Shown piece after piece: positions 8,701-15,097 of a stretch of 22,665 nt of DNA (the first letter of the stretch is position 1; every line of letters begins with the position of its first letter). Below the pieces are notes generated by a model, which did no database searches, was not told where the DNA came from, and saw nothing but the letters and a program-made list of their open reading frames with translations. Both the position numbers and the translations under genes were made by a program. The stretch lies in assembly GCA_937927665.1 (NCBI GenBank), contig CALBRY010000372.1, forward strand, positions 1-22,665, read 5' to 3'. This DNA is from an uncultured Chloroflexota bacterium (GTDB taxonomy: Bacteria; Chloroflexota; Anaerolineae; Aggregatilineales; Phototrophicaceae).

Positions 8701-8822
8701 AATTAGCGCAGCGTGAAGCGCGTACGCTCTACGAAGAAGACCCCGACCTGAAGCTGCAAGAACATCGTCTGCTGGCACAACGCGTCGAAATGCTCAAAGA
8801 CGAGCGTACCGACGTTTCGTAA
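5772..8822 (+). CDS. recG: ATP-dependent DNA helicase RecG with N-terminal extension
   Basis: Superfamily 2 helicase that remodels stalled replication forks and Holliday junctions. It has 1016 residues against roughly 690 in E. coli. The RecG homology begins near residue 325 with MKGIGPQKAKSL, followed by the OB-fold wedge domain. Motor motifs are intact: Walker A GDVGSGKT (about 610-617), DEQH box (about 719-722), TATPIPRT (about 745) and RGRVGRGG (about 900-907), then the RecG C-terminal region. The extra N-terminus has a compact helical part (1-105), then about 200 residues of Arg/Glu/Asp/Pro-rich low complexity with recurring PPREDR-type units. The ATG at 5772 overlaps degV2 by 17 bases, with TGGAG about 15 bases upstream. 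Confidence 0.96.
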   Translation: MPSALEILVKILKLEREQGYKDKAVTSGLSAYADDWIRQAETQARKPEHLLLIDEIASILRDYPIAEHKDDRHVLVTYMLDRITNRVPMPEEYKARLSEAEARWAAMPHPTPSVERAPREDRPPRNRPAPADESGASGEASPRAERPPRQERGEKMRGTAQPPREDRSLREKREDHERAKPPGADQEQRREKNRDGDRRRPLVAAPPPAYDDAPIGDTPLAQGDMTDVPSPRISSAESARPPRDKKEKGGKDRRQDRAPSAKPPNDSIADGSMRSDDDFSSLDDVYASARVPVKMDIPVPPKLARPPRMPRPVRPADENADILRGLSAPIDRMKGIGPQKAKSLNKLGIETIGDLLNFLPRRYDDYTRIHYISRLEEKQRVTVIGTVRVAEVRVGKNNRKDYYIAVDDGTAALGVTFFGQFYLQKQIRLGQQICLYGETTLYNGRIQMTNPEWDYLDVEDLQNVRIVPIYPLTEGLTARVLRRWMETAVEFWAERIPDYVPESVLERADLADLGWAVRNLHFPESEDHLLHARRRFVFDQLLLLQLAILSGRRQWQQAPAIPMPVEEEDVAVFAGAVFPYPLTNAQTRVIDEIRRDLAKTVPMNRLVQGDVGSGKTAVAVSAIAVALMHGKQAALMAPTSILAEQHYRNISLALEQTPLEVLPYGRPPAAALLTGSISSSERERVLAGLADGSIDVVIGTHAIISEGVAFKELALTVIDEQHRFGVEQRGALRGKGTNPHLLVMTATPIPRTLALTVHADLDLSLLDEMPPGRIPVKTYIVPPGRRESAYEWIEGELQQGHQAFVVYPLVEASETITEAKAAVEEYEKLQGVFHRFKVGLLHGKMKPAEKEQVMADFRDRRFDVLVTTSVAEVGVDIPNATVIMMEGANRFGLAQLHQFRGRVGRGGFPSYCLLISDTNDAAAIERLKIVRDNPDGFKLAEEDFRQRGAGDLIGTRQSGQGNLRFQLGEMMTPEMVELAQREARTLYEEDPDLKLQEHRLLAQRVEMLKDERTDVS

Positions 8823-8842
8823 CACCGGGCAATCCGCGTTCG

Positions 8843-8891
8843 GTTTTAGGGGGCAGAATTAGGTACTACCCCTAAAACACGGGCGCGTGTT
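8843..8891. repeat. Two overlapping hairpins between recG and coaD
   Basis: GTTTTAGGGG (8843-8852) pairs with CCCCTAAAAC (8869-8878). A second stem, AACACG (8876-8881) with CGTGTT (8886-8891), shares three bases with the first, so the two exclude each other. No T-tract follows. It may end or process the recG transcript, and it abuts the coaD promoter. Confidence 0.4.
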
Positions 8892-8919
8892 GCACAAATG
8901 CATGGAAATTAGGTAAGAT
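8890..8919 (+). promoter_or_regulatory. Promoter of coaD
   Basis: TTGCAC (8890-8895) and TAAGAT (8914-8919) are 18 bases apart, about 29 bases before the coaD ATG. This suggests coaD has its own transcript rather than only read-through from recG. Confidence 0.5.
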
Positions 8920-8947
8920 GCTTATTTATTGAACATTGGAGATCGGC

Positions 8948-9442
8948 ATGACTCGCGCTCTGTATCCCGGCTCGTTTGATCCGATCCATAACGGACACAT
9001 CGATATTGCCAGACGTGCCGCTCGGATTTTCGAAGTAGTAATTGTCGGCGTGTATGACATGCCCAAGAAAAAAGTCCTATTCTCCGTCGAGGAGAGGGTT
9101 CGCTTAGCACAAGAAGCATTTCAAAATGCGCCGAACATCCGGGTTGCACCGTTTTCCGGTTTCACTGTAGACTATGCCAGAGATCAGGATGCACTCGTAT
9201 TAGTCCGGGGCTTGCGTGTATTCTCGGATTTTGAATTCGAGTTCCGTATGGGGTTGGCAAATAAACGCCTTGCCCCTGAAATCGAAACTGTGTCGATTAT
9301 GACCGACGATCGGCATGTCGCCATTAGTTCCAGTACCGTGCGAGAAATCGCGGAACTGGGCGGCGATGTATCGAGCATGGTTCCGCCGTTTGTAGCGGAT
9401 GCACTGGCAGATCGCTTCGCGCAGTTGCGCGCGCAAGGGTAG
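8948..9442 (+). CDS. coaD: Phosphopantetheine adenylyltransferase
   Basis: Transfers AMP from ATP to 4'-phosphopantetheine, the penultimate step of coenzyme A synthesis; cytosolic, usually a hexamer. The 164-residue length is typical. The nucleotidyltransferase motifs are present: the N-terminal YPGSFDPIHNGH with the HxGH-type histidine, LVRGLRVFSDFEFE in the substrate-binding part, and ISSSTVREIA near the C-terminus for ATP binding. I chose the ATG at 8948 because GGAG lies 8 bases upstream; an in-frame TTG at 8936 is less likely. A promoter-like sequence precedes it, and the next gene begins 38 bases downstream. Confidence 0.96.
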   Translation: MTRALYPGSFDPIHNGHIDIARRAARIFEVVIVGVYDMPKKKVLFSVEERVRLAQEAFQNAPNIRVAPFSGFTVDYARDQDALVLVRGLRVFSDFEFEFRMGLANKRLAPEIETVSIMTDDRHVAISSSTVREIAELGGDVSSMVPPFVADALADRFAQLRAQG

Positions 9443-9480
9443 AGGCGATCCCAAGCTTACGAAAAAGGGGTAGGCTGACG

Positions 9481-10080
9481 ATGGACATTCAACATCTGGT
9501 AGATCGACTGGAAGACCTGATCGATGAAGGGCGTCACATTCCCTTCAGCAAATTTACGTTGATCGACGAGGAACGCATTCTGGAAATCATCGATCAGATG
9601 CGTATCTCGATTCCGGAAGAGATCGAAAAAGCTGCCCGCGTCTTAGCGCAGCGTGATCGCATTCTGGCACAGGCGAATGAAGAAGCCGCCCGGTTGGTAC
9701 AAATGGCGCGCGAACGCGGCGACCAGATGATCGACCGTGAGTCGCTCGTACAGCTTGCCAAGTCGAAAGCGGATAAGATTATCGAAGCCGCCAACGCGGA
9801 AGCCGATAACATCACGCAGGATGCCGATCAATACGTGTTGGACTCGCTTGCCGAAATGGAGAAGCGTTTGCACAGGCTTCTTGGCGAAGTACGCGCAGGC
9901 ATTCAGGCATTAGTGACCGAAAATGCCGAACCGAGCGTCTCAGTCGCACCTCCGCCTGCTGCGCCTGTTGCTGCTCCGCCTGCACCTCCAACCGCAGCAA
10001 GTACACCAGCGCCGTTTGTGCAAATTCCGCAGCGGCAGCCAGTCGAAGTAGGATCGCGCACTGAGAAAGACAATAAGTAA
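9481..10080 (+). CDS. Coiled-coil protein next to coaD, function unknown
   Basis: A 199-residue soluble protein that I do not recognise at the level of function. Residues 1-45 form a short helical start with IPFSKFTLIDEERILEIID. Residues 45-150 are charged heptad-rich helix (many Ala, Glu, Arg, Ile), predicted coiled coil. Residues 155-185 are a Pro/Ala-rich linker, and the charged tail ends TEKDNK. There is no signal peptide or membrane segment. Comparable proteins beside coaD are often labelled 'ATP synthase subunit B-like' or DivIVA-like because of the coiled coil; that similarity is probably structural only. AAAAAGGGG lies about 10 bases upstream of the ATG. It is probably co-transcribed with coaD. 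Confidence 0.8.
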   Translation: MDIQHLVDRLEDLIDEGRHIPFSKFTLIDEERILEIIDQMRISIPEEIEKAARVLAQRDRILAQANEEAARLVQMARERGDQMIDRESLVQLAKSKADKIIEAANAEADNITQDADQYVLDSLAEMEKRLHRLLGEVRAGIQALVTENAEPSVSVAPPPAAPVAAPPAPPTAASTPAPFVQIPQRQPVEVGSRTEKDNK

Positions 10081-10122
10081 CCGTCTGTCGCTTGATCAAA
10101 TTGGCAGCAGTTCCCCTGATGC

Positions 10123-10159
10123 ATCCCCGCTCTCATCTTTACATATGGGAGACGGGGAT
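10123..10159. repeat. Hairpin upstream of the LOV kinase operon
   Basis: ATCCCCG (10123-10129) pairs with CGGGGAT (10153-10159), and after one bulged C the stem continues as TCTC (10131-10134) with GAGA (10149-10152). No T-tract follows. It may be a factor-dependent end of the coiled-coil gene transcript, or a leader structure of the LOV operon. Confidence 0.35.
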
Positions 10160-10233
10160 CGTATCGCACGGGTGAATCCCCTTTGCGCGCTGTTCTGTAC
10201 TGCTAATGTAAATAGACCGCACACTACTTTTCT

Positions 10234-11490
10234 ATGAACGCGCCACTTTCAATTGAAGATCAACTAAAACTTCATGACCGCGCTATGGGCGCGAGTTCCT
10301 GCGGAATTACGATCGCCGATGCACACTCGCCCGATATGCCGCTGATCTACATCAACGAGGCATTCACGCGCATCACGGGCTATTCACCTGAACAAACGAT
10401 CGGGCGCAACTGCCGCTTTCTCCAAAATGACGACCGTGATCAGCCTGAACTAGTCCGCCTTCGTGGTTCAATGCGTGATACACAGGAATGCAAAATCGTC
10501 ATCCGAAATTACCGCCGCGATGGGTCGCTGTTCTGGAATGAGCTGTTCACCGCCCCCGTGTTGGATGACTTCGGCAGGCTGACTCATTTTGTTGGTGTAC
10601 AAACCGATGTAACCGACCGCGTTATCGCACAAGCCGAGTTAATCGCCCGCAAAGCCGCGCTCGAACGGACGATCAACGAACTCCGCGAAACTCAGGCGAT
10701 GCTGATCCACAGCGAAAAGATGAACGCCCTCGGTCAGATGGTCGCGGGAGTCGCGCATGAGATCAACAACCCGATCTCGTTCGTGAACAGCAATCTCTAC
10801 AGCCTGCAAATGACGATCCGCGATCTGAACAGCGCTTTTCAGCAGCTTGAAGCAGTCATCACCGCGACCGGATCACAAGACCAACAAATCGCCGCCGCCG
10901 CTGTTCGAGCCGCCGCCGATCTCGATTTTCTCGTCGATGATGTGGATGATCTCCTCAAGTCATCCCTCAATGGCTTGAGCCGCGTCAAGCGTATCGTGGA
11001 TGCGCTGCGGACATTCTCGCACCTCGACGAAGCCGAACTCAAGCTAACGAACTTGCGCGATGACATTCAAAGCACACTGATGATCGCCCGTCTAGAATTA
11101 AAGGATCGCGTTGAAGTCATCCTCGATATGGACGATCTTCCGCCCGTTAAATGTTATCCGGCAGAGTTGAATCAAGTGTTCCTAAATATCATCGTCAATG
11201 CCGCGCAAGCGATTGAGGGGACAGGCACGCTGACGATTCGCGGTCGAAACGAAACCGATCACATCCGGCTGGAATTTAGCGATACGGGTAAAGGCATGTC
11301 GCCCGAAGTGATGGCGAACATCTTCCATCCGTTTTACAGCACCAAACCAGTGGGCAGCGGCACAGGCTTAGGATTAGCGATCGCCCACAAGGTGATCGCC
11401 GGGCGGCACAAAGGCACAATTACCGTCGATTCAACCCCCGGCAAGGGGAGTACATTCACATTGCAGATTCCGAAGGATTTACACGCATGA
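10234..11490 (+). CDS. LOV-domain blue-light sensor histidine kinase
   Basis: A soluble 418-residue sensor kinase. Residues 18-130 are a PAS domain of the LOV class: GRNCRFLQ (57-64) is the diagnostic flavin-binding signature, with Cys60 the expected photo-adduct cysteine. Asn92 (RNYRRDG), Asn102 (FWNE) and Gln123 (FVGVQTDVT) sit where flavin-contacting Asn, Asn and Gln are expected. A helical linker (about 130-165) leads to a HisKA domain with phospho-acceptor His175 (AHEINNP). The ATPase domain follows, with NIIVNAAQAI, DTGKGMS and GTGLGLAI. No membrane segments are seen. The stop overlaps the next gene's start by four bases (ATGA), so the receiver-kinase is its likely partner. No Shine-Dalgarno is seen before the ATG. 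Flavin binding and light response are inferred from the motif. Confidence 0.93.
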   Translation: MNAPLSIEDQLKLHDRAMGASSCGITIADAHSPDMPLIYINEAFTRITGYSPEQTIGRNCRFLQNDDRDQPELVRLRGSMRDTQECKIVIRNYRRDGSLFWNELFTAPVLDDFGRLTHFVGVQTDVTDRVIAQAELIARKAALERTINELRETQAMLIHSEKMNALGQMVAGVAHEINNPISFVNSNLYSLQMTIRDLNSAFQQLEAVITATGSQDQQIAAAAVRAAADLDFLVDDVDDLLKSSLNGLSRVKRIVDALRTFSHLDEAELKLTNLRDDIQSTLMIARLELKDRVEVILDMDDLPPVKCYPAELNQVFLNIIVNAAQAIEGTGTLTIRGRNETDHIRLEFSDTGKGMSPEVMANIFHPFYSTKPVGSGTGLGLAIAHKVIAGRHKGTITVDSTPGKGSTFTLQIPKDLHA

Positions 11491-12698
11491 CGTTGAGCAG
11501 CACGCGCGGTCAACTGCTGGTGATCGATGACGAGGAAGAAATCCTCAAGGCTCTATCGCGCCAGTTTCGTCGCAAACACGATGTCCATACGGCACAAAGC
11601 GCCGATGAAGGCTTGCGCGTAATGACCGAAGTGCCTATTCAGGTGATCATCTCTGATCAACGCATGCCCGGCATGAACGGCGTCGAATTCTTCCATCGGG
11701 TAAAAAACGACTTCCCTGATGCGATCCGCCTCTTGCTCACAGGCTATGCCGATATTCAAGCTGTTATTGCGGCGATCAATGACGGGAACGTATTCCGTTA
11801 TATTCCTAAGCCGTGGGACCCCATCGAACTAGAGACGATCGTCAACGAAGCCTTTGAACGCTATCAACTCATCGTCCAAAATCGTGAACTGCTGGTCGAG
11901 CTTCAATCTGCCAATGCCCTGCTTGAACGTCGCGTCGAAGAGCGCACCGCCGAACTTGCCGAAGCGAACGAGCGCTTAAAACGGATGGACGAAACAAAAG
12001 ATGCGCTGCTCGGCATGGCGGCGCACGACTTACGAACGCCGATCACGATCATTCGCGGCTACGGCGATCTGCTCCTCGATCCGCGCACATCGCATGATGA
12101 AATGCGCGATTTTATCATTCACATCCGCAACACAGCACAGGAGATGCTGAATCTCCTGAACGATCTGCTCGACATCACCGCGATTCAATCCGGCAAAATC
12201 AACTTGCAGCCGGATATTGTCGATGTCTACCGCTTCATGGATCGCGTCATCAAGCTGAATTACCGCTTGGGCGAACAAAAAGGGATCGAACTCGTGACCG
12301 ATCTCGCCGCAAACATACCGCCGTTCATGTTCGACCCCAACCGCATTGAACAGGTGATGAACAACCTGATCAGCAACGCGTTCAAGTTCTCGCACGGGGA
12401 CACAACCGTTACCGTATCCGCGCGCTTAATTGACGGTGGCGAATGGTTGGAAATGAGCGTCCGCGATCAAGGTCAGGGAATTTCCATCGGTGATCAAGAA
12501 AAGCTGTTCACCGCTTTTCAAAAGCTCGGTCGGCGCCCGACCGGGAGCGAAAAAAGCACCGGGTTAGGCTTGTCCATCTGTAAGCGGTTGGTTGAACTTC
12601 ACTACGGCATGATCGGCGTCGAAAGCGAAACCGGAGTCGGCAGCCGCTTTTATTTCCGCCTCCCGCGTTCCTTCCCGATCCAACTCGACGATGAATAA
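11487..12698 (+). CDS. Receiver domain plus histidine kinase
   Basis: A 403-residue signalling protein with a receiver domain first and a kinase second, the reverse of a classical hybrid kinase. The receiver (8-125) has VIDDEEE, phospho-acceptor Asp57 (SDQRMPGMNG), the LLLTGYAD switch and Lys108 (YIPKPW). A coiled coil (about 130-172) joins it to HisKA with His180 (AAHDLRTP). The ATPase domain has NLISNAFKFS, RDQGQGIS and STGLGLSICKRL. There are no membrane segments. AAGGA lies 8 bases before the ATG, which overlaps the LOV kinase stop by four bases. It probably takes phosphate from the LOV kinase on Asp57, which would gate its own kinase. Its downstream receiver is not in this operon; the stand-alone receivers at 18.8-20.7 kb are possible but unproven targets. 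Confidence 0.94.
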   Translation: MTLSSTRGQLLVIDDEEEILKALSRQFRRKHDVHTAQSADEGLRVMTEVPIQVIISDQRMPGMNGVEFFHRVKNDFPDAIRLLLTGYADIQAVIAAINDGNVFRYIPKPWDPIELETIVNEAFERYQLIVQNRELLVELQSANALLERRVEERTAELAEANERLKRMDETKDALLGMAAHDLRTPITIIRGYGDLLLDPRTSHDEMRDFIIHIRNTAQEMLNLLNDLLDITAIQSGKINLQPDIVDVYRFMDRVIKLNYRLGEQKGIELVTDLAANIPPFMFDPNRIEQVMNNLISNAFKFSHGDTTVTVSARLIDGGEWLEMSVRDQGQGISIGDQEKLFTAFQKLGRRPTGSEKSTGLGLSICKRLVELHYGMIGVESETGVGSRFYFRLPRSFPIQLDDE

Positions 12699-13905
12699 GG
12701 ATTCCGCCCCTATGCGCGCTTCCCATTGGCTCATGCAGCCTCGTTTTTATCTGCTGCTCCTCGTCGCCCTTCTATTTTCCGCGTTGATTGGCGCGGCAGC
12801 GGGCTTGTTCTGGGTTGTGCTCTACGCGGGCATCGATTTCGTATGGGAGACTATCCCCGCCGCGCTCGGATTTGAACACATACAGGCGTGGTATATCCTC
12901 CTGATCTGTACAGCAGGCGGCGCGCTCGTCGGGCTTTGCCAGCGCTACTTAGGCGATCACCCGAAAGAAATGAAAGAAGAACTCCGCGAGTTCCGCGCCC
13001 ACAAACGCTTCGATACCGCGCACATCCCGCAGGGGATGATCACCTCGTTTATTTCGCTGTCAGCAGGCGCGAGTCTCGGACCTGAAGCGCCGCTGTTTGG
13101 TCTAAGCGGTGGACTTTCATCACTCGCCGCCGATCAACTCCGGCGGCTGAGCGGATCAACCGCAGGCAAGCCGTCCGAACTCTGGACGCCCCGGATTCAT
13201 CGGGTGCTGCTCATCGCCGGAATTGCGGTCGGATTGTTCGCTTTTGTACGGGTAGCGATCGCGGGCGGCGTGTTGGGCGAAGGCGGCTTTTTTGACGCAA
13301 GCCTCTATGAATTTTCGTGGGATCACCTGTTCTGGGCACTTCCCGCCAGTGTGATCGGCATTTTCGCGGGTTACTTATTCCTCAATTTGCACCGCATGCT
13401 GCGCCGGTGGGCAGCCGCCTATCAGCATGTCCCATTCTGGCGCGGTTTGGTCGGCGGCGCGATCTTCGGCATCGCTGCCGCGCTGTTTCCGCTCATCCTA
13501 TTTTCCGGTCAGCACAGCCTCCACGATATTCAAGTGCATGGGCTGGATATGGCATGGACGACGCTGTTATTGTCCGGGCTTCTTAAGCTGTTAATTGTGC
13601 CGGTACTCCTGAACTCAGGCTGGAAAGGCGGCACGTTCCTCCCGTTGATGACAAGCAGTGCGATCCTTGCCATGTTGATTAGTTTCGTCGTGCCGGGTTT
13701 ACCGCCCCTCGTACCGATGACAGCAGCAATGGCAGCAATCGCCGCGATCACGCTCGGCAACCCGATCATTGCACTGCTCACAATGGTGACGCTTGCCCCC
13801 ATAAGCACAATCGGTATGACGCTCGTCGCCATCGCGCTCAGTCTGCTGGTCACACGTACCGCCGCCCGCCTCGAAAAAAGCGCCGTCGTGCCTAAAAGCG
13901 CATGA
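12691..13905 (+). CDS. ClC-family chloride channel/transporter-like membrane protein
   Basis: Polytopic inner-membrane protein, 404 residues, somewhat short for ClC, with about ten hydrophobic segments. Two ClC landmarks are visible. GASLGPEAPLFG corresponds to the canonical GSGASLGREGP helix and retains the gating glutamate with Arg changed to Pro and Gly to Ala. GWKGGTFLPLM corresponds to the GxFxP motif. The first selectivity-filter motif (GSGIP) is not recognisable; that region reads EELREFRAHKRFD. Ion selectivity may therefore differ. The ATG at 12691 overlaps the upstream kinase gene by eight bases; the ATG at 12712 has a better ribosome binding site (AAGGA, about 10 bases upstream) and may be the true start. 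It sits in the LOV operon, hinting at light- or stress-responsive ion transport. Confidence 0.85.
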   Translation: MNKDSAPMRASHWLMQPRFYLLLLVALLFSALIGAAAGLFWVVLYAGIDFVWETIPAALGFEHIQAWYILLICTAGGALVGLCQRYLGDHPKEMKEELREFRAHKRFDTAHIPQGMITSFISLSAGASLGPEAPLFGLSGGLSSLAADQLRRLSGSTAGKPSELWTPRIHRVLLIAGIAVGLFAFVRVAIAGGVLGEGGFFDASLYEFSWDHLFWALPASVIGIFAGYLFLNLHRMLRRWAAAYQHVPFWRGLVGGAIFGIAAALFPLILFSGQHSLHDIQVHGLDMAWTTLLLSGLLKLLIVPVLLNSGWKGGTFLPLMTSSAILAMLISFVVPGLPPLVPMTAAMAAIAAITLGNPIIALLTMVTLAPISTIGMTLVAIALSLLVTRTAARLEKSAVVPKSA

Positions 13906-13990
13906 TGCGGAAACGGTTTAAGTCCTGATCAACAGCGGCAGCACTCGCACCCGTACCAATCATGACGAGATCGTACGGGTGGTGTTTCAT
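13892..13990 (-). pseudogene. N-terminal stub of an FAD/NAD(P) disulfide oxidoreductase
   Basis: On the minus strand an ATG two bases after the arginase-like stop opens a 32-codon frame. It begins MKHHPYDLVMIGTGASAAAV and then runs into unrelated residues before a TAG lying inside the 3' end of the ClC gene. YDLVMIGTGASAAAV is the first beta strand and GxGxxA dinucleotide loop of glutathione-reductase/mercuric-reductase-like flavoproteins, which are normally about 450 residues. Homology appears to stop after about 20 codons. I read it as the remnant of a gene once downstream of the arginase-like gene and removed by a deletion or rearrangement ending beside the ClC gene. It is short, so chance resemblance is possible. 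Confidence 0.55.
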
Positions 13991-13992
13991 GA

Positions 13993-14955
13993 TCAAAGCG
14001 TCTCGCTGCTCACATACGCCTGAATGCCAGCTTCAATGAACGTGATGATCCGCTCTATCTGCTCCGCGTTTGCGTCCATATCCGGGTTATAGATCGTGAT
14101 ATCCCATCCGACGACGTTTTCGGATGCCAGCGCCATGGTTGTAATCGCTGTCAGCATCTCCCAATCCAATCCTCCCGGCTGATGATAATCCACGGCTGAA
14201 AGTGCCGCCGTCGAAAGCACATCGAGATCGGTATGAAGCCACCAGCGCCGCCGATCCGCCCCGATATGAGTCAAAGCATCACAGGTAATCGTGAGTCCGT
14301 TGCCTTGCATGATCGCTTGATCATCGAACATCAAAATCGACGTTCTATCACGCAGCGATGCGATGCCCTCTTGTTTTAGCACCTCACGATCGCGGATTCC
14401 CACCATCGCCACATCATCCACCGTGACGAGCGGCAGCATCTCCGTCAGCGCATCCGGCAGTCCATCTGTTGAACGCCCTAACAGCATCCCCAATTCCATA
14501 TCGGCGGATTCGCCGCTCGGTGAACGATGCGGAGGATATGCGTCCTCGTGTCCATCAACAAACAGCAGTGCGGGCGGGCTGATCCGCCGCCGCACCGCAT
14601 TCAGACAGCCGATCAGCAGCCCGCAGTCCCCGCCCATCACCACCGGAAACCGCCCTTGAATGAGTGTGCGCCCGACTGCCTGATCCACAGCCGTAATCAT
14701 TTCGATGAACGTTTGCGGCGCGATAATGCCGCTTACGGGATCGCGTACCGGAGTCGGCGGCGTAAAGTAAACATCGCCTTCATCATACACATTGACATGA
14801 TGTGCCAACCGCGTGATCAATCCGGCGCGGCGGTACGCACCCGGCGCGCGTGCGACACCATCGTCTGTACCGGAACTGTTGGTTGGAACGCCGATGATAG
14901 AGATAGCACTGTGATGTTGAGGAATGGTCATAATCGTAATCTGTGAACTCTTCAA
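13993..14955 (-). CDS. Arginase/agmatinase superfamily protein, variant metal site
   Basis: Ureohydrolase-fold protein of 320 residues. The N-terminus reads SIIGVPTNSSG, as in arginase/formiminoglutamase proteins. Metal-site motifs in order: GGDC (108-111), where arginases have GGDH; DGHED (Asp134, His136, Asp138), intact; and HTDLDVL (Asp243, Asp245), intact. The canonical active-site NLHG stretch reads SGESADMELG, so that His is also lost. Five of six usual Mn ligands remain and one is Cys111. The substrate is unknown; it need not be arginine or agmatine. The TTG at 14955 has AGGATGG upstream, while the ATG at 14931 lacks a clear ribosome binding site; either may be used. It is convergent with the ClC gene and followed directly by the flavoprotein stub. 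Confidence 0.88.
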   Translation of the reverse strand: MKSSQITIMTIPQHHSAISIIGVPTNSSGTDDGVARAPGAYRRAGLITRLAHHVNVYDEGDVYFTPPTPVRDPVSGIIAPQTFIEMITAVDQAVGRTLIQGRFPVVMGGDCGLLIGCLNAVRRRISPPALLFVDGHEDAYPPHRSPSGESADMELGMLLGRSTDGLPDALTEMLPLVTVDDVAMVGIRDREVLKQEGIASLRDRTSILMFDDQAIMQGNGLTITCDALTHIGADRRRWWLHTDLDVLSTAALSAVDYHQPGGLDWEMLTAITTMALASENVVGWDITIYNPDMDANAEQIERIITFIEAGIQAYVSSETL

Positions 14956-15097
14956 AGGCTATCCATCCTAGCGCAGCAGCCCCGTTCTCGCATCGTTCCA
15001 TTTTGGCTGTCAAATACGCGCCGAAATCCACATTATTTGTGCTAAAATGTTAGATAGATATTTTCTTATATATGCCATCGATTGTGTATGTAGAATT

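Noticed and set aside
15047..15097. Upstream ATG extension of the LuxR-type regulator
   Set aside because: Adds 17 non-conserved residues encoded by AT-rich, promoter-like DNA; the ATG at 15098 gives the normal family length.
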